Notes under the pieces: model-generated
Told to the model about the DNA's origin: nothing
The model's database searches: none
The model's input: the letters and a program-made list of their open reading frames with translations, nothing else
Made by a program: the position numbers and the translations under genes
In this document: one piece after another, positions 44,019 to 57,315 of the stretch
How positions within the stretch are numbered: position 1 is the stretch's first letter
Layout: each line of letters opens with the position of its first letter
Assembly (NCBI GenBank): GCA_964059195.1
Contig: CAXKWD010000004.1
Coordinates: forward strand, 124,778,043-124,842,042
DNA length: 64,000 nucleotides
Direction of reading: 5' to 3'
From: Ectobius pallidus
Lineage: Eukaryota; Arthropoda; Insecta; Blattodea; Ectobiidae

Positions 44019-45001
44019 TTAGGCTATTGTAATTGGGTTAAATAAGATTTAGTGTACTATATTTTACACACAATTTATATTTCTGAATTTAAAATAATAT
44101 GTGAAGCAAACTAACCTTCTTGGAATTTTTGGAATATTCAAAGAAAACTTTTCAGTAAAAATGTTTGTTTTACATAAATTCATAACGCGGTGTTGCCGAG
44201 TTGAAATACTGAGATGAGAAAAAAAAATTATAGCAGTCCAACAGACTTTGCTCACTCACACAAAGGCAAGGATGCATCTTAATTGTGCTAACAACGGCAC
44301 TTTTTAACTCTTTAGTAGTCTGTTTTGTATAATGTCAACAGCCAGCACATTGGAGCCTCGTTTGTGTCTTGGAATAAAAACTCTGTTCCCTTCTCAAGTG
44401 TAAATGATGTTTATTTTGTTTCTATTTAGTGGGTAAACATTAACTTAATGCAGCTGTCCTCTCTCTGGTCTATTGAAATCATTGTGGGTAGTAAATCAAT
44501 ATGTGAGGGGTTGGCTGTGTTGTGCAGATGATAGAATTAAAGTACCAGCATATTAAGACGGCATGCAGTTGAGCGATATGTCCCAATAAATCACAACTTA
44601 AGTGTGATAGGAGAAAAGCAAGAGGGTACTGTCCTATCTCGTCACTAAGCTATCACTGCGCATTTTCCACTTACGTTTCCCTCATCAACCTGCTACAGAC
44701 GTAATCTGCCACAAACATACAATTCTAAATTGTATATTTTAACGGATATTTTCTTTATTATTTAGGTGTCTCCTGTGGGTTAAACTGAGGGTAACCGCTC
44801 TTTTCGCCTGACATCGCCTGGTAAGTGTTCTGAATTCCAGTAAATCTGTAGGTCCCGGCTACTGAATAAGTTCAGTTTTTGTTAACCTACAATAATAGGA
44901 TCTTCCTTTCATCTAGAGATGGGCTAGCTATCACATCCATGAGCTGCCACAACAAAATAATAATAAATAAAATAAGTTTATTGCCTGGTTTTCATTTGCT
45001 A
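44019..45001. other. No gene recognised
   Basis: AT-rich non-coding sequence. No supported feature. Confidence 0.4.
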
Positions 45002-45215
45002 ATAGGCTTTGCATTTTGGTGACGAAACCAGATAGATTTATCAGTTAGTACTGCCTGTTAGTATTGTTGTTCAATGATTGCTTGATGCCCAGTGCCAGAG
45101 CATTGACAGAGCATAATTATTAATTATACATCAATCAATCATGCAACGACAATACTACCAGGCAGTACTGATCGATAAATATTCTACATGTTAGAGACCC
45201 AAATGAAAAGCCTAG
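45002..45215. repeat. Foldback element with about 86-bp arms
   Basis: Left arm 45002-45087 (ATAGGCTTTGCATTTTGG ... TTAGTACTGCCTGTTAGTAT ... GATTGCTTGATG) and right arm 45129-45215 are imperfect reverse complements around a 41-base loop. No target duplication seen. A hairpin MITE is likely. Confidence 0.7.
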
Positions 45216-45864
45216 ATTTAATATAGGCTACAACATTAGACCTATACAGCATAACATACATTTAACCTTTTCACTGTTACTGTCGTTTAAGTGCTTCATT
45301 TCAAAAAGAGTATAAAAATATAAATATAAGATTAGTAAAGTAATGTCTAATGTAAAATATGAGGATTTTTACTTACATCACACGTTGTATAATATCATTT
45401 AAAAAAGCAACTATTCCACTGAATTTTCCTCATCAGTTTAAAAGTTAGAACCCCTGATGATATCACTTGATGACTGTATTATTTTCAGTGTTTGTATTCA
45501 CAAAATACGTAACCCACTGGTACAGTCGATGGAAACGGGCAGCAAATAGAAAACATAAAATACTGAGTATTTAGGCTATTGTTGATATTCAACAACTCGT
45601 GCTTAATGTAAAAGATTGTAGGCCCTAACGAATTCTTTGTAAGGATTGAAGTCAGATAATTATGACCCCCATTAAATTTAAGCGCTGATATACAGTGACT
45701 AATTGCTCTAACATTGTCCAAGTTCATATGCAACACTATGACAAGAGTAAATTATAAGGAAATCAACAAATGCAAAGTCGAAAGCACAAACTGAGGCTCA
45801 AGCCTTCTCAAAACCCCGAAGACAAAAAATCCTCAGTTAAATGGCAGCAGACAAGGTCTGAAAG
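45216..45864. other. No gene recognised
   Basis: AT-rich non-coding sequence next to the LINE fragment. No supported feature. Confidence 0.4.
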
Positions 45865-46510
45865 GGTTAATACAGAATTAATCTTGACAGAAGTATATTA
45901 TACAACATGTTGTGTGATGTTGATAAGAGAGAAAGTCCTCGATAGTTATTACATTCGGCCCTATCTCCCTTTGTATGGATCGGCACAATAATAAATTCTT
46001 TCCAATCTCTTGGCAATTCTTCCTGTTTCCAAAACATAAGAATGAGTTTATGGATCTCTGAGTTTAATTTATCTCCACGTGCCTTAATTAATTCTGCTGG
46101 AATTTGGTCAATTCCTGGAGATTTGTGCTTTTTTATTTTACCTACAGCTGTTTCTATTTCTCTTAAGAGTTGGTGCAGCAACCAACGGGTCTGCTGTGAA
46201 TATTTCACTTTCTACACTTCGGACACCTTCATGTACATTTAATAAATGATTAAATAAATTTTTACATCTACTAAAATAATATTTGGAACTGCGAGTTATC
46301 ACTTTTCTTAATTATATTTTTTCTAGGTTGAAAACCTTTCTTGAACTCGGTAATTCCCTAATAGATATCCTTCATATTTTTGTCTCTACTATTTACCTCT
46401 AATCTATTTACTTTGTCTTTGAGATAGTTTCTTTTCTTTGTTCTAATGATTCTAGAGGTTTCTTTTTTAGGCATTGTTTAGATTTTCTACAGTGATTTCA
46501 TTCGGATTCT
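45865..46510 (-). pseudogene. RTE-like non-LTR reverse transcriptase fragment
   Basis: The 113-codon minus-strand frame includes KKHKSPGIDQIPAELIKARG, EIHKLI, WKEFIIVPIHTKGDRAECN and NYRGLSLLSTSHN, the N-terminal fingers of a LINE reverse transcriptase. Upstream on the same strand (about 46260-46500) a frame broken by stops reads KKRNYLKDKVNRLEVNSRDK and GITEFKKGFQPRKN, the linker before RT in the same kind of element. It stops before the catalytic YADD region. No tail or target duplication found. Both ends are missing, so it is an old fragment. RTE-type assignment is from the linker and RT form. Confidence 0.8.
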
Positions 46511-49500
46511 GCACCCATTGTAGTTTCGCCTGCATTCTCCTATGATACGTAAATTGCAAAATGTACCGTAGTAAAATATTAGCCTACATATTAGAAGTAA
46601 TGAGAATGAGGCAAAAACAACAGAAGGGGAAAATTTACTGGGAAATTGTTTTCATTCTCAATTGGAGGCAACGTTTGACACATTGAATTCTTTCACGGGA
46701 ACCCTAAATTTGCTCTATAAAAAGGTTCGCACGTAATCCTAAGTCTGTTTTAAATATTACACAGAAGCACAAGCTTACGAAGACATACGCGTGCAATGGT
46801 CAGAATCGACTGATCTGAATTTCAGATCATCCATCGCAGTCATTTTACTTCTTACGCCTGGAGAATTCTTTTCCATCTCTTTAACAGTTTTTCTATGGAA
46901 TTCGAAATAGAAATGTCTATGTCAACATTCCCATAAGCTCACCGCCTTAATAGCAAATTTCTTAAATTCGTCATAGCTAATTTAACATGGAATCTTTTTT
47001 ATGGTAATTTATTGAACATGTTTTTCCCTCTCTCATAAAATCATGTAGAATTCTCAGTTTCACATACACCGCAGTCTCCCCGACATTGAGTTTTAATTCT
47101 TTCCTTTCACGGTTGAAGAACTTATTTTATGACCACTGTCAAAATGAGTTTCATTTCATATGTTCCCTTTAGCTCAACATGCAACAAAGTCATTTTAGAA
47201 ACTTATATGGACCGGTCTACATAAAGGGAACAAATTATGTCCCGGCACAGCATTTTACATCGTGTTATGCTTTTACGACACCCTATCGAATTTCAACATT
47301 GCTAACAGAAGGTTACTTTTACTGTATCAAAACACTTGTTTTAGTTTCTTTGCCTTTCTTTTTTATATCGTGTCCTGACACAGTAGTATAAACTGTTAAT
47401 TCATCTTTGATATGTTCAAGTTAGGATTTTGCAGGTCTATAATATCTTCATTCTGCTATATGGCGTATACATTTATTGTGTTCCATACAACAGAACTCTC
47501 TTATGATCCTTTACAACGATATTTTTCCTGTTCATTGAAGAGTTATATAGTGTTGTCTGATTTGTACCATGAACAATGATACAATCAGTGCTACTATTTT
47601 CTACTAGAGATGACTACATTTATTAGCTTTATTTATACCTATAGGCCTATTAACTGTAAATTTAAATTAAGCTAATATTTTAATTACTTATAGCATATTT
47701 TTATGAAGGTAAATCTTAACATAATCTTACATGTGTTCTACACCAGAGATTCTCAATCTGAGATCCGTAGAAACGATGAAAAGAGGCCGCAAAGAATACT
47801 AATTTAACTTATATTTTCGTATAAAAAGATTGTGACTACTAATACTTGAATAAACAAAATCAATATTAACAGTCTTCATCATTAATATAGGCCTTTTCAA
47901 TCTGTCCAATTGGTGCTGTATATTCATACTTGGTTGATACTAATATCTATTGGGATTTTTTTTTATTATACTGTTGCATATGCATAATTTGACTTATCTT
48001 AACGTTTAGACGTAATTATACATTTTTGTACTTTTAAACCTTATTTGCTACTTGGTTATTCTAACCTAAACTCTCTTAATAGTACATGACAATTACAATA
48101 TCACGCAGATTAATATTTCATTACGTTTATTATTTCAATTTTTATATAATAGTATTCTAATTATATCAATTTTATATCTTATAAGTATCACACGATTCTT
48201 TATATTGTCTTTCGCTTCATTAGATGGTTACCTTTTTTACTGAGGGTATAGGCTAAAAATTCCTTACAATCTTTTTATTCTAAGATACCCTCGTATACAA
48301 GATGAAATTTATTGATATTACATTTTCGTTTTCTCACAACCATTCGCAGATATTGTATCTCAGCTGCATCAAGTAACTACCACTAACTTGGGCTCAATTT
48401 CTCTTTTTAAATATGACAGACAATGCTACGTCACTTTTTGTGTTTCTTGTGCTATGGCAAGCTGTTTTTGTCGAGTACTGAGAATAAAATCTTGTGTCTT
48501 TCGGTGTACGTGTTTTCACAAGTTGGTGTAAAAGTGAATTGGTTGTTTACATTTAGAGGGTGTCTTCCAGTACGCTAAATCTTCCTAAACTGAGAGCTTC
48601 ATAAAAAGAAAAGAAAAACAGGTCCAGCTATCACTTACTAATTTAATATTTCAGCAGATTTTGGTTTTCGGATTGTTTTCAGGAATTCATTACATATTAT
48701 AAAATAATCAAAATAATATTACGATCGTGTTTTATTAGTCAAAATTTCGTAGCATAAATGTCCTAATTTCTTTCTAAAATATTCTGGGGTTCTTAAAAGC
48801 AAAATAAGTATTACAAGTTGGGAACCACTTTTCTGGACGTAAATTGCATGGAAGCTGCTTCTGCCTTGTGCTCTGCCAAAGAGTGAATAATACCAAGTCG
48901 AACCCGAGATGTCTTTATCGGTTGCCAGAAGATCTGACTCGTTCGAGGAATAAACGAATGTCAGTATTAATATTGTATTAAAGTATTTTATTTCATTTTA
49001 CCATTATTTTTAATCCTTTTTCATCTGTAATGAATGATAGTGATAGACTTACCTATAATAAAAACCAGCACGTTCTATTTACATCTTTAACGCTTATAAA
49101 AAATAAGCGTTGTTGTTCTCTCTTAACAACCTGCTCACTGAAAGAAATACTGGACTTCGCATCACGAAAATGTATAAATGATTTGTTATTGTTTAGTTTG
49201 GCAGAGAGATGAAGCAGGACTGGCACGGATAGCCACAGCCATGTTTCATGTGCACCGTCTGCATTTGTGCAATCCCATCTTCTTTCAGATTCCGTGTAGA
49301 GTGCCGAAACGATCAACTTTTGGGGAATCGAGTTAGATTTTATGTTCAATTCTTATCTAAAGAATTATATAGACTAATATTTTCTTTTTTTTTCAAATTG
49401 GGCATAAGTTTCTTCTTCAATTTTTATGTACTTCGCAAACTAAAGAAAATATTACATTGAATTAACTTTTTTATATTTTGAATCGTGAACATTGTTTAAC

Positions 49501-50299
49501 AGAACTCTCTCCATCTACATATATATTACATATATATATATATTACGGCCTGAGCCGTAAAAGTAAAGTAAAGTAAAAGGTACTAGCACGTTAAGCAATC
49601 ATTGAGGATATCATCAGACGTCACTGTCGTTTTCCTTTTAGTGGAAATAAACAATTATCCATTTCCTTAATGTTAACCACTACAAATACTATTATTCCTA
49701 TTACTATTATCATATAGGCCTACCTATTAATAATTTACAATTCAAAATAGAATAGGCTAAATAATTATTTCAGCTTTGAAAATTTGGTTCATAAACTAGA
49801 TGGTTTTTGACAAACGTAAGCCAACACAATATTTAGTTTAATTTCTCTTCATGCATTAAACGTCATAACTAGAGACCGGATTTTAAAGGGAAAATTTTCA
49901 CCCAAAAAAGGACGAAAAAAGGGAAAATTATTGCCCAAAAAAGGTGGGGGGAAAAAGGGGAAATTATTGCCAAAAAAAGGGATATAAGATATAAGGGATG
50001 GAGTAAATAAGTAAGTAATATCAATAAATAATACATTTTAAACGTCTTTGATGTTGGAAAAGAGGAAATGTCGGCAAATGTAAACAAAAACATAATTTCA
50101 GCTGTTCTTTATTTTTAACTGCAAACACCTAACACTACTCATACTTCAAAGAAACTGTTCTTGCTATGTCTGAAAGAATTCTACAAGGAAAAAGAAAGTT
50201 TACTTGCAAACTAGGTAGGCCTACTTCTAAAATGTCCCAGTTCTAATCAGTAAAGTAAACAAGATCGCTCTTATGAAAATGTATGTAGATGATAAACGA
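46511..50299. other. No gene recognised (3.8 kb)
   Basis: AT-rich sequence with only chance frames up to about 98 codons. Around 49870-49990, GGACCGG-like and repeated GGGAAAATTATTGCC strings suggest part of a MITE, but I could not define its ends. This is the longest featureless stretch in the window. Confidence 0.45.
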
Positions 50300-50300
50300 G

Positions 50301-50346
<46 letters not shown>
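50300..50346. repeat. (ATT)n microsatellite
   Basis: About 15 ATT units. Confidence 0.9.
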
Positions 50347-50347
<1 letters not shown>

Positions 50348-51799
50348 GTACAGGCCTGTAAGGCCCGGGCGGCTTGGGTCGCTTAAATCCTAAAAGGGAA
50401 AGGTAAAACTAAGACAAAGAAAGAAAGAAAGAAAGAAATTATCGTCAACATTGATAGTGTACTACTTCATGCTAGCGATGTTTGCTTATACGTTTCTAGA
50501 AAAGCGCTCCGTAGAATATAAAATAAATTAAGTATAAAATATATAATGTATGTATCTGATGTTTCTGTCTTGTGTTTCATACAATAAATACAATACAATA
50601 CAATGCAAGATACAATATAGGTATTATTATTATTGCTGGATCTCCCATCAGGTGTTAGTAACAGAAAACAATTGATTTTAAGTACAAACTTTCATACAGT
50701 TGAAAGGATTCCAATTTGTACTAGCCCAAAAATTCAAGTGGAATATTACAAAATCAATGAATTTAAGAATTGCAATGGAAAAAAGCACCAACAAGAGGTA
50801 TCCTACAATACATTTCCAGCTGGAAGAACTAAAAGAACAAGTATTTTTTAACAATTAACAAACCCTATTGTGAAAGTTCCAAAATGATGGAAGATTCAAA
50901 ATTTAACGAAGTTCAGCATTTATTTGTATGTAGCTTTCAGAAAATAAAGAAGTGTTTTAAATGCAGTCTTGAATTACGATTATTATATTTTTTGTAGTTA
51001 TTGCTGCTGTAGTTCAAAGTATTTAATTTATTTTATTTTGTGGGGGAGGGAATTATTGATTTATAATTGAGTGAAGCAAAACCTTCTTACTTTTTTGCAT
51101 GCTTTCTTTAACACAGTCTTTTCCCTTTTTTTCCTGTGGGAAACACCTCTCATGATTCCATTTCTGAATCGAGTGTTTCCAACATTGTAGGTCTACATGT
51201 CTACGTCATTATACAAAATTCAGATTATGTTGTCATTTTTTTTCGTGATTTTAGGATTATAAGTCCTACAATGTAAAATAAGGAACGATTAATCACATTG
51301 AAAGCTCTTCCTGGTTTTAACTTGTCTGTTTGAAGGAAATGTGTTAACGATAGCCTACTACTAAAGAATAAGACTAATTAAGAAGAATTGACACATAAGA
51401 GCAAGACAAATCAAAGTTGCTAGTTACAAATAAACATCTACACTGTTCCTGTGTCAACAGTACCATTATCGCGAGAAAGCGAATATTCCTTATCTGTAAA
51501 GTGAGTCAGAGTATCTGAAGGTCGTAATAGGTTTTCATAGAGGTTATAGTTCAGTGGTTACAATATCTTGAAGTGAAGTCTTTTCAAATTCGAAATATTT
51601 TACGGTAAGCCGTTTCCCTAACTTTGGAATTCCATTTACGTCACAAAGGCTAATGCATATTAATAATATCTCATAGCAGATTTTGCCTTTAATGGCTGCT
51701 TGGTTAATTTATGCGTTTGTGACCAACACAATACTTCACAGTAATCAACCAGAGGCAGATTTATTTTATTGTAGGCCTATTCATAGAGTGCAAATTAGG
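50347..51799. other. No gene recognised
   Basis: AT-rich. A short (GAAA)n lies near 50420. At 51540-51570 an A-box-like AGTTCAGTGGTTACAAT is present without a B-box, so it is not called. Confidence 0.4.
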
Positions 51800-52085
51800 G
51801 TAACGGGGAAGGGGAAAAATTCCCAGGCTCATCGAACTTTCCCTAGTAGATTTCCTCTATAAATCATATTACTATTGATTTTTCTAAGGTTCTGTAAGTC
51901 ACTTCAATGTAACCACTGGTAAACATACAACTACAGATGCTTGTTATTGTATTGTATATGGAATAGCATTGTTATATTTATGTAACAAGGAAATGTTATT
52001 TACTACTGAATTTTTATTGGCCGAAGAAGAACGCGAGCTAAATATTTCCCCCTCTCATGAGGAAGCTTGATTTGCAACCTGCCTA
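51800..52085 (+). repeat. Dispersed repeat, copy 2
   Basis: Second copy of the repeat described at 43600-43870, diverged by small indels and substitutions. Confidence 0.7.
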
Positions 52086-52260
52086 GTCATAGCATAAAAA
52101 AATAGCCCAACATATTTATTATCAGTGTCATGTTAAAATGTTATAGGAAAATGCTTTAAATTGTGTGAAATGTAGGTAAACATGTTGGAATGTACTGCGG
52201 GAATATTGGGTACCTATTTCTCACAAATTTTTAAGTTGAGAAGAAAGATATTACATAGGC

Positions 52261-52303
52261 TAATTATTATTATTATTATTTTTTTTTTTTTTTTTTTTTT
52301 TTG
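52261..52303. repeat. (ATT)n followed by poly-T
   Basis: Five ATT units then about 22 T. On the minus strand this could be the tail of an old retroposon covering about 52304-52400, but no body was recognised. Confidence 0.8.
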
Positions 52304-54270
52304 GTCGAACCCAGCAGTACCAAACAAAATTCCATTCCACTATATTATGCCAAACAGTTAAGTTGTTGGGAGATGACCCCTGAAACTCCAGACTTTATAC
52401 AGTGGAAATGCGATTACTTTAAATTTATCCACATCATAAAGAATTAGCTATTTATGTATCAAGTACGCAAAATAACGCTTTAGCGGACGAATCTAGTATT
52501 GGATGAGTCCGATGAAGTTTTTGCGTACGTGGTGCATACAATATTTTTTAGTAAAAGCTCTCTAAATTATAGCCTATGAAACGAAACAAAAATACCGTAT
52601 AATTAATTATAATGAAAAGCAGTAAGCCATTTGTTACCGTCTTATTCTCACAACCCCCTGAATCGCCGAACAATGAACCGTACGTACCAATACGAAATGC
52701 GGTATAGATGCATTATATTATATTAGTCGCTTTTTGCAAACAATAATGCATACGAACTAATATTTATGACAAGCTTGTGCAAATATGAATGATAATCCCG
52801 AGGAAATTTCAATCCAAGCCAGAAACATTGAATTGGAGCTGGTGCCAGAAATATCACGGCAGCAGTAGATGGAATATATTGCAATTAAATGCTGGCGCAA
52901 AGACGGTAAGTAATGAACGAAGATGTGAAAAGTTGTTGGCTTATATTTGTTGTTATGTGATGAAGTAGGCTCCCTTGTTTTGCGAAAAACCCTGGTAACG
53001 TTTCTGATTATCATAAAGAAACATGTTGGCTTAAATTTGTTGTTTTATGACCAATTAATTATAGTCTATGCAAAAATCCATGTTAAGTTGGTGACTGGTC
53101 AATGCCATCTGGATTTGTTTATTAGATTGCCATGACGACTTCAAGTACTACGCCAATAAAACTGCATTTTGAATGCAGTTTGAGTGCAGTTTTAAGCAAT
53201 TTTAGCGGCCTTGGTTGCTAAAATGCAGTTTTTCGGCGTGTTACCAGCCCGACAAGCAGCTGTTTTAGAGAGCGTGTACTAAAAATATATTATAAAATGC
53301 ATACTTGTAAAATAAACGAAACCAGTCAACGTCTTTTGTCCATACAGTAGTCTATAGCAACGGAGATAATGAATTGTGCATACCATCGTTCACATGTTTT
53401 GTGCATATGCTATCAGAATAGACAGCAGTATATCATGACTCGAGTTTCCAGAAATAGGCTTTCACATAGCACAATGTTTTGTTATGTCGTAATGCAATTT
53501 TAAACAAAATTGCTTACAGATATCTCCTTCAGTTAGTCGTAGTTTTCTACATACTTTCTGCAGAGAGAAAACAATTCGATTACAGCTGCCCTATTCCTAT
53601 CCAACCAAAACAAACAGCCTATGAAATGCAGTAAAAGACTATATTTGTTATCGTGATATTAAAATTTCCAAATATGATTGCACGTGTACATTCATAGGCA
53701 TTTACGAAACCTGAGAAGAAAGAATTAGATTAATTTTAAAACTAAAGAAGATATGGAAATCGTTATTTACCTAGCTTGGAAAAGGACAGTTATAATCACT
53801 ATTAAAATTAAAACCTAATTAAAACATTCCTATGTCTCTATATACGGCAATTTGAAGCCTAAATAATATTTATAATTCTACTACATGTTCTTAATAGGCA
53901 TATTTGCAGGAAAATACTGCCTGAAAATAAATTACGTTCAGTGTTCTTCAAATAAGTCATAAGTCAATACTAAACAGGCCTAGATACAAAAATCGTAAGC
54001 AGTATTTTACATATAATTAGGCCTATATCTTAACCTTTTCACTAGTACAGACGTAAAAAGGATCTCCTCAAAAACTAAAAGCAGAGATATAAAAATAAAT
54101 AAATGGTGAAAAAATATGTTACACAAACTTTCTCGCATATACATGTTAAAGAAAAAAGTAAATTATAGAGACAATTAAATTGTATTTATTACATTTTCAT
54201 AAAACTAACAAGTATCTAGAACGGAAAGCATCAGGGTCGATCTTTATGTTCAATGCTTTTACCGTGAAAT
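52304..54270. other. No gene recognised
   Basis: Non-coding. A patch at 53160-53230 repeats TGCAGTTTT four times. No protein family or transposon ends. Confidence 0.4.
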
Positions 54271-54286
54271 AGTAGTAGTAGTAGTA

Positions 54287-54345
<59 letters not shown>

Positions 54346-54545
54346 TTGGGTTTGCATGGTTTCCTCAATTTCAAAGGCCATAATGCAGGATACATTGAGA
54401 TATAGCCGAACAATAGAAGCAAACGCTGCACGAATGAGTTATTACAAGAGTTTACAGGTAAATTTCGGTGGCTAAGAAATTTGATTTGAACCCAGGACCT
54501 CTTCCCTATTACCCTATTCCTGCTCGCTCTAATGGATTTTGGTGC
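54271..54545 (-). mobile_element. Possible SINE with trinucleotide tail
   Basis: On the minus strand a B-box-like GGTTCAAATC (about 54485) follows GGGAAGAGGTCCT. The body runs to AACCATGCAAACCCAAA and ends in a long (ATT)n/(ACT)n tail (54271-54345). The 116-codon minus-strand frame with a poly-Leu run is simply this tail. Confidence 0.45.
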
Positions 54546-54773
54546 GTTAATTACGACTGTGGTAAATTGACTACATTTCACAACAATATCTAGATAATAG
54601 TATTCTTGTTACTAGGGGCAACAAAAGAATATCCATATTTTAATCAAAATTCTAATGGATTTTGGTGCGTTAATTACGACTGTGGTAAATTGACTACATT
54701 TCACAACAATATCTAGATAATAGTATTCTTGTTACTAGGGGCAACAAAAGAATATTCATATTTTAATCAAAAT
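54528..54773 (+). repeat. 123-bp tandem duplication
   Basis: 54528-54650 and 54651-54773 are nearly identical; I see one difference (ATCCAT versus ATTCAT). It starts TCTAATGGATTTTGGTGCG. Recent local duplication. Confidence 0.95.
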
Positions 54774-56501
54774 GTTTGTTCTGAAATTCGCATTTAAGTC
54801 ATGTTATTTCGTTTTTATCTTGGTACCTATTAATTTTATAAAGAAATTCGTTTAACAAAAAAGGTTCTTTTTAATTTTCTCTACAACTTGACTGTACTAA
54901 GTTTCCATGTATCGCCCAATGTAATGGAAATAGCCTAGAAAAATTGAAAATGGATACGAGTAAAGTACCCTCTAAGTCATTTTTGCAGAAAAACAGATAT
55001 AGCCATTTTGTTAGTCATAGATAAGAGTTTCGAATTTTAAATTTTTATTAAAATAGTTAGAGTCAATTTTACAAAACCAAAATTTTTCCAAAAACATTAA
55101 TGAAAAGTCCCCTTAATATTTCAGTTATAAAACTCAATTTCTGGGTGGTTCGATAAAATTCCGAAAAAGTCCTTAATTAAAAAAATGAAGTAAATACAAT
55201 GAACCGTTCACCCGCTGTGCTCGTCCATAGACAGACGGACAGACGTCATTCCAAAAACATTTTTTTTCGGTTTCTAGGCATCGTGAAACATGCTTTCCCA
55301 GTGTTATCTCGATTTCGATGTTTTGTCACGATCACAATACTTTCTCTATGCTACGTATATACGAGAAAGTAAAAAGTAACGGCTTATTAGTTATTGATGC
55401 AGCTATTCTAGCTACTCAAATTTTCCTTATTTATTTAAAACTTAGGGCCCCCCCCCCCCCGATGATTTCACTTTCATGTCTTATTATCAGTCAAATAGAT
55501 TCAGCTCTGAAAGTGTTAAATAAACAAAAAATAATAATTTTAGACCTGCAATGTTATCGAGAAGACAATCTACTACTATAGCACTGAATCTATGTCTACT
55601 AACCATAGGCCTACTTTATTTTTGCTGTCCCTAGTTTATGGATGTTGTTAGTTGAATGGGATGAAAAAAATTCTTTTGAACTATTTACGTTAAAATTACA
55701 AATACATTTTATATTAAAACGTGTACTTTTTTCCTTAATCTTAACGAGATTTCTCATATTTGTTTTACCTATCCAAATTTTAAAGCGTATCTTCATGTTT
55801 CATTGTTTTATAGCAGGCACCACTTGCTAAAAATATTTTATTAATAGTACTGTATTAATTGTTTTTAATTAAAGTAATTTAATAGACATTTAAGTGTCAT
55901 TTAGTGCAGGATATAATTTATTGCTGAGACTCAGGGCCGGGACTATAGGGTTCTTTCGCCGTGAGCTCGTGCTAGTGGGGGCAGTTTTTCTTGCTTATAT
56001 CGTTCATTATAATCAAGTAATTATACACTACTTACGAACAGTAGTGTTCTCTGTAAAACTCACTATACCCACTTTGAGACTAGTCTTATTTTATTTTATA
56101 TTTACACTTGGTGTTACCTCCAGATTTAGAATTATTTATTTACATAAAATATGGGCACGTAAGGAATATTATTTTCCACAATTTACAAAAAACTAAACTT
56201 AATTTTGACAGCTGTCGAATGCACCCTGTAATTAATATATATTTGAAATATATCTCTCTAATTCTTATATAAATAAATCGTATTGAGATGCTAAAGTACA
56301 CGTTTCAAACATGGCATTCTCGCCTGGGGAGGTTTAGTGAAAACAACTCTTATGCCACTCTACCTTAAAAAAAAAAAAATCCTTACCCAACTAGCATAAT
56401 ATTTTCGGAATTCAACGTTTTCAATTTTGACCAACTTTACAAATTTTCTTTATTAAAATATTTTCACAAATGTACAAAATATACATCCAGTATAGACGAA
56501 A
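54774..56501. other. No gene recognised
   Basis: AT-rich. Around 55200-55380 a GC-richer patch (CAGACGGACAGACG, TTTCTAGGCATCGTG, CGTATATACGAGAAAGT) looks like a dispersed repeat, though no second copy lies in the window. A 12-C run is at 55446. Confidence 0.4.
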
Positions 56502-57195
56502 TGCAGTGCGTTTCACGTAAGAATTGGCCAATCTTGCGGGTTTCTGCGTCTTCGCGGCCACAGCTCTGACTCCCGAGCGATCGGGTGAAATATCCACGCA
56601 AATAAAGTCGCTAACGGCGTAATGATTCAGGTTCTCACGATTGCAGTTAAAAATACAATGAAAATAACCACGTACCTCATCACAAGATATGTTGGAAATG
56701 TCCTCCTCTTGCATCCACTGGCACCTTTTTAGGAAATTTTATTTCACGCGCATAAGTTCAGTTTCCGAGATAGAATTAATTTCTCTTGTGATATTGACTT
56801 TAAGTTCTTCTAATGTATGGGGGTTTGAACTTGACACATTATTTTTCAATTTTCCACATAAATAATCATCATACACTGTTAGAAGAGGTTAAAGGCAATA
56901 TCACAAGAGAAATTAACTCTATCTCGGAAGCTGAACTTATGTGCGTGAAAAGAAATTTTCTAAAAAGATGCCAGTGTTGTGTGGATGCAAGAGGAGGACA
57001 TTTCCAACATCTCTTGTGAAGAGGTACGTGGTTATTTTCATTGTAATTTTAACTGTAATCGTGAGAGCCTGAATCAATAAACCGTTAGCGGCTTTATTTG
57101 CGTGGATATTTCACCCGATCGCAGGAGTTAGAGCTGTGGCCGCCGCGACGCAGAAACCCGCATGATTGGCCAACTCTCACGTGAAATGCACTATA
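56502..57195. repeat. Large imperfect inverted repeat of a Tc1/mariner 3' end
   Basis: Arms of about 316-324 bp (56502-56817 and 56872-57195) are diverged reverse complements around a 54-bp spacer. Landmarks in the right arm are TTCTTCTAA-like start (inverted), ATCACAAGAGAAATTAA, GAGGAGGACATTTCCAACAT, ATATTTCACCCGATCGCAGG and an outer end CTCACGTGAAATGCACT. All recur inverted in the left arm. Two copies of one transposon end meet head to head. Confidence 0.8.
56880..57019 (+). pseudogene. Tc1/mariner-like transposase C-terminal fragment
   Basis: LEEVKGNITREINSISEAE, KRNFLKRCQCC and GGHFQHLL-stop match the usual C-terminus of IS630/Tc1/mariner transposases in insects (two helices, then G-G-H-F and stop). 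The catalytic DDE core is missing. An inverted, more damaged copy of the same end lies at about 56680-56817. Confidence 0.65.
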
Positions 57196-57315
57196 CTAAT
57201 CTACCTCTAACAGAACCCAAATGTTTCACATCGCCAGGATTAAAACATAGCATCAGTTTTGGTTCCCGCTTTTATAACGCAATGATCAGAATCTACCCTG
57301 CAGCACTCTTAGCAT

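Noticed and set aside
49869..50093. 74-codon hydrophobic minus-strand frame as a membrane protein
   Set aside because: Derived from repeated GGGAAAATTATTGCC strings; Phe/Pro/Leu content is composition-driven.
54231..54581. 116-codon minus-strand frame with a poly-Leu tract
   Set aside because: The Leu run is the trinucleotide tail of a SINE-like repeat.
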